Positions 1 to 4,379 of a stretch of 6,372 nt of DNA are shown in pieces. A model generated the notes under the pieces. The model was not told where the DNA came from and searched no databases. It saw only the letters and a program-made list of their open reading frames with translations. Source of the stretch: Bacteroidota bacterium (GTDB taxonomy: Bacteria; Bacteroidota; Bacteroidia; Flavobacteriales; Flavobacteriaceae). The stretch's first letter is position 1. Every line of letters begins with the position of its first letter. Where the stretch lies: assembly GCA_024278565.1 (NCBI GenBank), contig JAJRSY010000100.1, positions 1 to 6,372 on the forward strand, given 5' to 3'. The translations under genes were made by a program, and so were the position numbers.

Positions 1-1
1 C

Positions 2-40
2 GCAAGGGATTTGAAAGAAGAAATCAAAAAATGGAGCTGA
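2..40 (+). CDS. C-terminal tail of a probable antitoxin (partial, cut by window edge)
   Basis: An open frame enters from the left edge and ends at TGA 38-40, giving ARDLKEEIKKWS. It overlaps the ATG of the next frame (31-33) by 10 bases, which is the usual coupling of an antitoxin gene to its ParE/RelE-type toxin gene. The charged helical tail resembles the ends of short antitoxins paired with such toxins, but 12 residues are too few to name a family. The call rests mostly on the toxin-like start that follows and on the overlap. Whether the upstream part is intact cannot be seen. Confidence 0.45.
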   Translation, partial: ARDLKEEIKKWS

Positions 41-99
41 CCGTTTTTTGGACAGAATTCGCAAAGGACAAACTTGACGATATCTTTGAACACCTTTAA
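31..99 (+). pseudogene. Truncated ParE/RelE-type toxin, first 22 codons only
   Basis: The frame from ATG 31 reads MELTVFWTEFAKDKLDDIFE, then HL and a TAA stop at 97-99. The pattern VFWTEFAKDKLDDIFE matches the conserved N-terminus of ParE/RelE-fold mRNase or gyrase toxins (beta strand, then an 'A...L..I..Y' helix), which are normally about 95-105 residues long. Homology stops at about residue 20, and none of the other plus frames after position 90 continues it, so the rest of the gene is deleted rather than frameshifted. With the toxin's catalytic C-terminal sheet missing, it should be inactive. The family call comes from pattern recognition of a short stretch. Confidence 0.6.
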
Positions 100-368
100 G
101 TTGTCGTTTTAATGAACTTATCATTTTACTTCTCTTATAACCTCTGGTTTGGAGTGCATGTAATTTGTTTTTTATTGCGGTACTCTGTTTAAAGTAAAAA
201 TCTACCCTCTTAGAAGGTGGCTTTTAAGGCTGCCCCCATAGGGGTCGGTGATGGCAAGTGCTAAATTCGATCAAACAATTGATTGCGAAAAAAATAAAAA
301 AAAAACCTAAATCAAATTGCGGGTTCAGGCAAAGCCAAAAGAACCTGCCCGTCCGGCAGGCGGGCATG
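100..368. other. Non-coding stretch with imperfect hairpins
   Basis: No convincing gene is seen on either strand. The minus-strand open frame across 224-466 is low-complexity and runs antisense to the hipA remnant and a REP, so it is not credible. Small folds are visible: an ACCCTC/GAAGGT stem around 203-220, CCCC-ATA-GGGG at about 234-245, and a GGTTC (322-326)/GAACC (341-345) stem enclosing GGC-AAA-GCC. They read like decayed terminators or repeat debris between the toxin remnant and the hipA remnant. Confidence 0.5.
344..364 (+). repeat. REP-like palindrome, copy a
   Basis: A GC-rich 21-bp unit with core GTCCGGCAGG and left arm CCTGCC, so CCTGCC can pair with GGCAGG around a five-base loop. 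The same unit occurs at 1907-1927, 5918-5938 and 5967-5987, differing only at a few Y/R positions, with a shorter form at 2446-2465. All full copies have the asymmetric GTCC on the plus strand. It lies in non-coding DNA just before the hipA remnant. Confidence 0.75.
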
Positions 369-393
369 ACCACCCCCAAAGGAGGTGGTTTTT
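369..393 (+). terminator. Possible intrinsic terminator (plus strand)
   Basis: ACCACC (369-374) pairs with GGTGGT (384-389) around a short A-containing loop extended by CC/GG, and is followed by TTTT. The form suits a rho-independent terminator for plus-strand transcription. No intact gene ends just before it, so it may be a relic or part of the repeat block beside REP copy a. Confidence 0.4.
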
Positions 394-401
394 CAAGTTG
401 A

Positions 402-631
402 AATAAAAAAAAGATACTGGCAGGAATAATTTGGGAAGATAAGATAAAGAAGGATGTCATTTTCAATACGATAAATCATATTTAGCAAGCCCAAAATATG
501 GAGAAGTAAGTAAGACTCCGCCTTTGCGGGAAAAAGAATATAAAAATGAGAATATGATTCCTTTTTTTGACGGTTTAATACCAGAAGGGTGGTTATTACA
601 AATAGCTGTTGATAATTGGGAATTTCCTTAA
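402..631 (+). pseudogene. HipA N-terminal-domain remnant, start lost and frameshifted
   Basis: Two frames together give HipA N-terminal subdomain homology. In the first (about 402-446) KKKILAGIIWED matches the opening beta strands. In the second (from about 452 to TAA 629-631) the reading is GCHFQYDKSYLASPKYGEVS, then ..PLREKEYKNENMIPFFDGLIPEGWLLQIAVDNWEFP. The PFFDGLIPEGWLL block is the hallmark of the HipA N-terminal subdomain. The frame changes between 440 and 452, and no start codon precedes the first segment because TGA lies at 399-401. The kinase part of HipA is absent; at about 612-630 the sequence switches to an unrelated remnant. In Bacteroidota this subdomain can also be a separate short protein, so the parent could be a full HipA kinase or a HipS-like stand-alone protein. 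Non-functional in either case. Confidence 0.75.
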
Positions 632-770
632 TGCCTCAACAGAACTAATGAAAGTAACGGCAAGAGCCTGCGGACATAATCATCTGAATAAATTCAATGC
701 CAATGACATAACCACTTGGAAAAAAGAGATGTCAGAATTAGCAGGAATTAAATTTGGTGGTATAGGGTAA
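612..770 (+). pseudogene. C-terminal remnant of an FMN-binding glutamate synthase family protein
   Basis: From about 618 the frame reads GNFLNASTELMKVTARACGH, then NHLNKFNANDITTWKKEMSE, then LAGIKFGGIG and TAA at 768-770. The pattern 'ACGH..L.K.N..D(L/I)TTWK.EM.EL.G(I/V).F.G' resembles the extreme C-terminus of GltB2-type glutamate synthase-domain proteins (COG0069), normally about 500 residues. The FMN/Fe-S barrel is missing, so this is a tail of about 50 codons with no start of its own. It begins inside the last codons of the hipA remnant in a different frame, so two unrelated genes are joined here by deletion or rearrangement. The family assignment is from memory of the motif and is moderate; that this is a joined gene remnant is more certain. 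Confidence 0.5.
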
Positions 771-832
771 CAGAGTACAACAATAGATCCTATGAAAAGT
801 CCTAGTCCAATTTTCTAAAGATCATCACTATT

Positions 833-1768
833 TCATTTCGAAATAGGCGTAATCACAATATTGCGAAACTCAATCGCACCGTGGTCGCCTTGAAATAAAA
901 TAGGACCTGGGGTATCTTCCTTATTGTCTAACGCGCCACCTGTCATTCCCGGTATGGTCTGATTGCTGATTATAGTCTTGCCATTGGCCACGATGGTCAC
1001 TCTTCTACCGATCAAGGTTATATCAAACGATTGCCATTCTCCTGCAGCCTTCGCCACATTTTCATTGGGGGCAAGGTAACCGTACACCCCACCAAAATAT
1101 ACATCTGAAGGTTCAAGGCCGATGTTATCGGCAATCTGAACCTCATAGCGACCTCGTAAATAAATTCCGCTATTGCTTCCTTCAGGGTACTTAAATTCAA
1201 CATGCAGTTTAAAATCAGTGAATTTTTCATCACTCACTAAATTCGAACCCGACTCGGGGCTTTTTAAAATACCGTCTTCGACCACCCATTGGTTCTCACC
1301 CAAGGCAGACCAACCGCTCATGTCTTTTCCGTTGAAGATCAACTTCTCTTTACCCCAAACAGGGTTGTCGGTAAAAGTGAGTTCTGGGGTACGAGAGGCC
1401 ACCCATTGATGCGTTTTTCCGTCGGTGTACACCATGGTTCCTTTTAACTTTTTACCCTCCAACATACCTTCAAATTGCATATTTTCGCCTTCTGGTTCCC
1501 ATTGTCTGGGTATGGCGAAACTGAATTTTCCGTCAGTTACTTTAATTTCGCTTACGGGCCGGGCACTTCCGAATTTATAACAAAAGCGACCAACAAGAGT
1601 GCTATGGCCCGAATGCCTGATCTCTAACCAAGAGGGCACTTCTTTTCCTTCTTCGGTAATGGTCAGGTTCCATCGACCCTCTAAGGGGTTTGTTTCTTGA
1701 CCGAATGTAGAAACAACCGAGCTTAAAAATACCAGACCGGTTACGAATAACACTAATTTTAATTTCAT
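833..1768 (-). CDS. Secreted DUF1080 (3-keto-disaccharide hydrolase-like) protein
   Basis: A 311-residue exported protein. Residues 1-23 form a signal peptide (MKLK, then a hydrophobic core to about VVSTFG). Residues about 25-128 look like a small beta-barrel domain ('LEGRWNLTI', 'FEGMLEGKKLKGTM'). Residues about 135-309 are a DUF1080/PF06439 LamG-like fold: 'LIFNGKDMSGW' (143-153), 'SNSGIYLRGRYEVQI' (198-212), 'GPILFQGDHGAIEFRNI' (288-304). The family binds or cleaves carbohydrates, and some members hydrolyse 3-keto-glycosides in the periplasm or on the surface; the substrate here is unknown. I chose the ATG at 1766-1768 because it gives a clean signal peptide; the longer frame to 1888 adds 40 residues encoded partly by a MITE end. 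A -7-like box lies at 1796-1803. No partner genes adjoin it, so it appears monocistronic. Confidence 0.9.
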   Translation of the reverse strand: MKLKLVLFVTGLVFLSSVVSTFGQETNPLEGRWNLTITEEGKEVPSWLEIRHSGHSTLVGRFCYKFGSARPVSEIKVTDGKFSFAIPRQWEPEGENMQFEGMLEGKKLKGTMVYTDGKTHQWVASRTPELTFTDNPVWGKEKLIFNGKDMSGWSALGENQWVVEDGILKSPESGSNLVSDEKFTDFKLHVEFKYPEGSNSGIYLRGRYEVQIADNIGLEPSDVYFGGVYGYLAPNENVAKAAGEWQSFDITLIGRRVTIVANGKTIISNQTIPGMTGGALDNKEDTPGPILFQGDHGAIEFRNIVITPISK

Positions 1769-1795
1769 GAAAATCGACAATTTGAATTGCTCCTC

Positions 1796-1803
1796 CAAAT
1801 ATA
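1796..1803 (-). promoter_or_regulatory. Bacteroidota-type -7 box for the DUF1080 gene
   Basis: On the minus strand this reads TATATTTG, a full match to TAnnTTTG, ending 27 bases before the ATG at 1768. The only clear TTG-type -33 candidate (around 1829-1836) is about 25 bases upstream, slightly too far. A start from this box would give a leader of roughly 20 bases and would leave the GGAGGA at about 1789-1794 at or before the transcript start, so that motif is probably not a ribosome site. Confidence 0.4.
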
Positions 1804-1832
1804 GTAAAACATAGCATATGCAGAACACCAAA

Positions 1833-1840
1833 AAACTAAG
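1833..1840 (+). repeat. Target-site duplication, left copy
   Basis: AAACTAAG directly abuts the left terminal repeat of the MITE and is repeated exactly at 2080-2087, directly abutting the right terminal repeat. This is the footprint of a transposition event with an 8-bp staggered cut. Confidence 0.85.
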
Positions 1841-1906
1841 GGGTGCACGACAAATTTCCCTAAACCGAACAGATCTGGACAGTTTCACTTTGGAGCCGTC
1901 CCCGCC

Positions 1907-1927
1907 CCTGCCTGTCCGGCAGGCAGG
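1907..1927 (+). repeat. REP-like palindrome, copy b (inside the MITE)
   Basis: Identical over 21 bases to copy e at 5967-5987 and near-identical to copies a and d. CCTGCC can pair with GGCAGG, and the outer CCTGCCTG can also pair with CAGGCAGG. It lies 46 bases inside the left end of the MITE. Confidence 0.8.
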
Positions 1928-1992
1928 CTAACTCTCCCCGAAGGAAGGGAGCCATTTCTCGACACCTATGAACCCCCGGCTTTTGCAGGATC

Positions 1993-2025
1993 TGCCCCCC
2001 TCCCTCTGGAGGGGTCGGGGGAGGA
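1993..2025. repeat. GC-rich imperfect foldback inside the MITE
   Basis: CCCCCCTCC and the following GGAGGGGTCGGGGG form a stem around a CTCT loop with a small GTC bulge. Such Pu/Py-rich foldbacks are commonly dispersed in Flavobacteriaceae genomes. It is probably structural, since there is no coding signal. Confidence 0.5.
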
Positions 2026-2079
2026 CAGTCCGGTAAAATGGCCTTCTATTGAACAGAAAGGGAAATTTGTCGTACACCC

Positions 2080-2087
2080 AAACTAAG
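2080..2087 (+). repeat. Target-site duplication, right copy
   Basis: A second exact copy of AAACTAAG, directly after the right terminal repeat ends at 2079. See the left copy at 1833-1840. Confidence 0.85.
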
Positions 2088-2445
2088 TCGATTTTATCAA
2101 ATAGGTAGTACGGTTCTTTTGAGAAAACAATGTTTTTGCCCCACATTAAATCACTGACTTTCTTGTATTAAAAATGCACATTCTCATTATTTACTGGCGA
2201 AAGAAAACAAAGGGAAAGATAAAGTTTGGGGCTAAAATGGCTTAAGCTTTTCGACTATATGAACTACTTTTTCATAGTATTGCAATTATTGTTGTACAGT
2301 AAACTTTTTTTAAAGTTTTGGCAATACATATAATCATTAACATTAATTTTGAATCGAAACTTGACACCTTGCTTTTGGAACTTTATAAAACTTGAGGGAT
2401 AGCTAAGAAGTCAGTTAGTAGTATTATTGATTTTCAAATAGTTAC
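2088..2445. other. AT-rich intergenic DNA without a recognised gene
   Basis: No plausible gene is seen on either strand. The minus-strand frame starting at 2146 reads MWGKNIVFSKEPYYLFDKID and then enters the MITE; it could be the remains of a short gene or chance. AAACTTT (2301-2307) and AAAGTTT (2312-2318) form an A/T hairpin with a TTTT loop, inside a weaker TATTGCAA/TTGGCAATA pair (about 2279-2325). The only other signal is a possible promoter at 2344-2351. Confidence 0.5.
2344..2351 (+). promoter_or_regulatory. Possible -7 box upstream of the thioesterase gene
   Basis: TAATTTTG matches TAnnTTTG, with a TTTTG 23 bases upstream (2316-2320) that could serve as the -33 element. It lies about 157 bases before the thioesterase ATG, which would give a long leader carrying the degenerate REP at 2446-2465. 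The motif is short and the DNA AT-rich, so a chance match is possible. Confidence 0.3.
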
Positions 2446-2465
2446 AACCTGCTGGCAGGCAGGTT
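2446..2465 (+). repeat. Degenerate REP-like hairpin, copy c
   Basis: AACCTGC (2446-2452) pairs with GCAGGTT (2459-2465) around TGGCAG. It keeps the CCTGC and GGCAGGCAGG arms of the REP unit but lacks the GTCC centre. It sits 42 bases before the thioesterase start, and would lie in the 5' leader if transcription begins near 2355. Confidence 0.5.
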
Positions 2466-2507
2466 TAGCCGGACAATACTGTATTGCAATATTAAAAGAA
2501 CAAACCC

Positions 2508-2948
2508 ATGAACAAATCACTTGCCCATCTTAAATCTGTACTTGAAAAAGATTCTTCAAAATCACCATCGCCCTTAATGCGTTGGTTGAACCCCACCCTG
2601 ATTAGTATTAGTCCGGGTGAATTGGAGTTCTCTTATGTTGTTCGTGAAGAAATGACCAACCCCATGGGTATTCTACACGGGGGCACTACGGCGGCAATTA
2701 TTGACGATGCCGTGGGTGCGGCCGTTTTTTCCCTTGGAAAAACACATGCTTATACCACGGTAAACCTTGCAGTAGATTATTTTTCCACTGCCAAGGTTGG
2801 TGATACCATAATCGCCATTACATCAATCGTAAAAAACGGAAACCAAATCGTAAACACCCATTGTGAAATCTGGAACGCCGATAAAACACGAATGATAGCC
2901 AAGGGAAGTTCTAACCTAATCAAGACGGCAACTGAAATTCAATTCTAG
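2508..2948 (+). CDS. PaaI-type hotdog-fold thioesterase
   Basis: A 146-residue cytoplasmic protein of the usual length for the PaaI/4HBT family, which hydrolyses aryl- or acyl-CoA thioesters and acts as a homo-oligomer. The central helix motif is complete: NPMGILHGGTTAAIIDDAVG at residues 51-70, with HGG at 57-59 and the likely catalytic Asp at 66 (HGG-x6-D, as in PaaI). The hotdog sheet follows: 'TTVNLAVDYFSTAKVGDTIIAITSIVKNG' at about 83-111 and 'AKGSSNLIKT' at 131-140. ATG 2508 is the first start, preceded by an A-rich AAAAGAA rather than a strong Shine-Dalgarno, as is normal in this phylum. No phenylacetate or menaquinone genes adjoin it, so the physiological substrate cannot be inferred. 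Transcribed alone or with the downstream small genes. Confidence 0.9.
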   Translation: MNKSLAHLKSVLEKDSSKSPSPLMRWLNPTLISISPGELEFSYVVREEMTNPMGILHGGTTAAIIDDAVGAAVFSLGKTHAYTTVNLAVDYFSTAKVGDTIIAITSIVKNGNQIVNTHCEIWNADKTRMIAKGSSNLIKTATEIQF

Positions 2949-3091
2949 ACTTAGAGACTGTTTTGAAATCCGTACACGAAAAAATAGTTACGGCAAACCA
3001 CCTACTTTACATCTCAGCCAAACATTGTAATACCCCTGAAAACCGTGAAGCGATTTTTATGGTTTATGGCGTACTTCATTTATGCCAATAA
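2936..3091 (+). pseudogene. Short open frame, possible gene remnant or small protein
   Basis: An uninterrupted frame follows a stop at 2933-2935 and runs to TAA 3089-3091, overlapping the thioesterase end in another frame. From a TTG at 2963 it would give 42 residues, beginning MKSVHEKIVTANHLLYISAK if TTG starts, then HCNTPENREAIFMVYGVLHL and CQ. It has no ATG in a starting position, but its composition (PENREAIFMVYGVL, helical and mixed charge) is more protein-like than random AT-rich DNA. It may be the 3' end of a lost gene, a small protein with a TTG start, or chance. I do not recognise a family. Confidence 0.25.
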
Positions 3092-3131
3092 CCACATTTT
3101 TGTACTGAATTAATAACTAAACAGTATTATT

Positions 3132-3332
3132 ATGTCAAAAGTTGGATTGTACATGGCCATAGCAGGAATATTGGCCATTATCTTAAATTTTCTAGATAGG
3201 GTGCCAAATATTTTATTCTGGATCTATAGCTGGGGCGATACAGTTGCCTGGACCATTAAAATAGGATTAGTGGTTATTGGAGCTGTCTTATTTTTTATGG
3301 GCAATAAAAACACAGTCAGCAAAGACGAATAA
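3132..3332 (+). CDS. Small two-helix membrane protein, unknown function
   Basis: A 66-residue protein with two predicted membrane helices, residues about 4-21 (LYMAIAGILAIILNF) and about 41-57 (IKIGLVVIGAVLFFMG). They are joined by an aromatic-rich loop with FWIYSWGDTVAW, and the C-terminal tail is charged (KNTVSKDE). The layout suggests a small inner-membrane protein with a positive, hydrophilic end in the cytoplasm. ATG 3132 follows an AT-rich TAAACAGTATTATT with no Shine-Dalgarno; a weak -7-like CATTTTTG lies at about 3094-3101. Similar short proteins of unknown role are common in Flavobacteriaceae, but I cannot name a family. It ends 66 bases before the convergent flavoprotein gene, and no strong terminator is seen between them. 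Confidence 0.7.
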   Translation: MSKVGLYMAIAGILAIILNFLDRVPNILFWIYSWGDTVAWTIKIGLVVIGAVLFFMGNKNTVSKDE

Positions 3333-3398
3333 AAAATTTTCATAAATACGGTTTGAGGGTGCAAACAAAACTCTTGTGGAAATGGATTTGTGAAAAAA

Positions 3399-4343
3399 TT
3401 ATTTCAATCTGGTTATTCTGTCCTTCCCATCCTCAAATTCCTGCATCATATCGACCACGATTTGGGCAGCAGGTTTTATATCGTGGATCAATGCGGAGAC
3501 CTGTCCGATTTCAAGTTCGCCCTCATCCATATCACCTTCGAACATTCCTTTTTTGGCACGGGCACGGCCCAAAAGGTCTTTTAACTGATCTACCGATGCC
3601 CCATCTTTATAGGCTTGCTGTACATCATTGTAGAACTTGTTCTTTATCAAACGGACCGGTGTCAGTTCTTTTAGGGTCAAATGCGTATCACCTTCCTTGG
3701 CATCCACCACTTTTTCTTTGAACGCTTGGTGCGATGACGCCTCGCTGCTGGCCACAAACCTGCTGCCCACCTGAACCCCATCAGCACCCAAAACCATAAC
3801 GGCTAGCATTGCCCTACCGGTAGCTATACCCCCAGCGGCGATCAAGGGAATATCTACTTTTTCATGAACGGCCGGTATCAAAGTAAGGGTGGTTGTCTCG
3901 TCTCTACCATTATGGCCACCAGCTTCAAAGCCTTCGGCCACTATGGCATCGACACCGGCATCTTGGGCTTTCAAGGCAAATTTTACACTACTGACCACAT
4001 GCACAACGGTGATTCCCTTTTCTTTTAAATAGGCGGTCCATGTTTTCGGGTTTCCTGCGGATGTAAATACAATTTTGACACCCATATCAACAATGATCTC
4101 TATGTGTTTATCCAAATCAGGATAAAGCATTGGCAGATTCACACCAAAAGGTTTATTAGTGGCCTGTTGGCACTTTTGAATATGCTCACGAAGTATTTCA
4201 GGATACATACTGCCTGCACCCAATAGACCCAAGCCACCTGCGTTGGAAACTGCTGATGCCAATCGCCACCCACTAGCCCATACCATTCCTGCTTGAACTA
4301 TGGGGTATTCTATACCGAAAAGCTGTGTGATCTTGTTTTGCAT
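3399..4343 (-). CDS. Nitronate monooxygenase-like FMN-dependent oxidoreductase
   Basis: A 314-residue FMN-binding TIM-barrel protein of the nitronate monooxygenase/FabK superfamily (2-nitropropane dioxygenase-like). Visible motifs: 'YPIVQAGMVWASG' near the N-terminus (13-25), the 'AEGFEAGGHNG' loop (136-146) with the proposed catalytic His 144, the phosphate-binding 'AAGGIATG' (169-176) and 'GADGVQVGSRF' (186-196). The AGGH motif and length fit class I-type bacterial NMOs; enoyl-ACP reductase FabK is the main alternative, since sequence alone separates them poorly. Likely activity is oxidation of alkyl nitronates or a related flavin reaction in the cytoplasm. The start lies 36 bases after the mnmA stop on the same strand, with no terminator or -7 box between, so it is probably the second gene of an mnmA operon. 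There is no obvious functional link to tRNA thiolation. Confidence 0.85.
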   Translation of the reverse strand: MQNKITQLFGIEYPIVQAGMVWASGWRLASAVSNAGGLGLLGAGSMYPEILREHIQKCQQATNKPFGVNLPMLYPDLDKHIEIIVDMGVKIVFTSAGNPKTWTAYLKEKGITVVHVVSSVKFALKAQDAGVDAIVAEGFEAGGHNGRDETTTLTLIPAVHEKVDIPLIAAGGIATGRAMLAVMVLGADGVQVGSRFVASSEASSHQAFKEKVVDAKEGDTHLTLKELTPVRLIKNKFYNDVQQAYKDGASVDQLKDLLGRARAKKGMFEGDMDEGELEIGQVSALIHDIKPAAQIVVDMMQEFEDGKDRITRLK

Positions 4344-4379
4344 GCTCTATTAATGTACTGCTGTTAGACCTTCTTTATT

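Larger units (their letters stand above)
1841..2079. mobile_element. 239-bp MITE-like element with 21-bp terminal inverted repeats
   Basis: The left end (1841-1861) begins GGGTGCACGACA and ends TTTCCCT; the right end (2059-2079) is its reverse complement except position 6 (C versus T), so 20 of 21 match. Both ends are flanked by the 8-bp direct repeat AAACTAAG. The interior has no credible gene: it holds REP copy b (1907-1927) and a second GC-rich foldback around 1993-2025. It therefore needs a transposase from elsewhere. Eight-base duplications with GGG-starting ends occur in several IS families, including IS256 and IS1595; the ends vaguely recall IS256-type termini, but this cannot be settled here. 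It landed about 73 bp upstream of the DUF1080 start, leaving the -7 box intact. Confidence 0.85.

Noticed and set aside
224..466. Minus-strand 80-codon open frame
   Set aside because: Low-complexity Phe/Ile-rich product from poly-A/T runs, antisense to the hipA remnant and crossing a REP palindrome.
1018..1233. Open frames within the DUF1080 gene (also 1173-1409 and 1602-1817)
   Set aside because: Shadow frames of the real gene with no recognisable domain or start signal.
1769..1888. N-terminal 40-residue extension of the DUF1080 protein
   Set aside because: It would bury the signal peptide, and its first part is encoded by the end of the MITE. ATG 1768 gives a normal exported protein.
3353..3721. 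Plus-strand frames opposite the 3' end of the flavoprotein gene (also 3390-3584)
   Set aside because: Antisense to a well-conserved NMO-family gene, with products rich in His/Pro/Arg and no family match.
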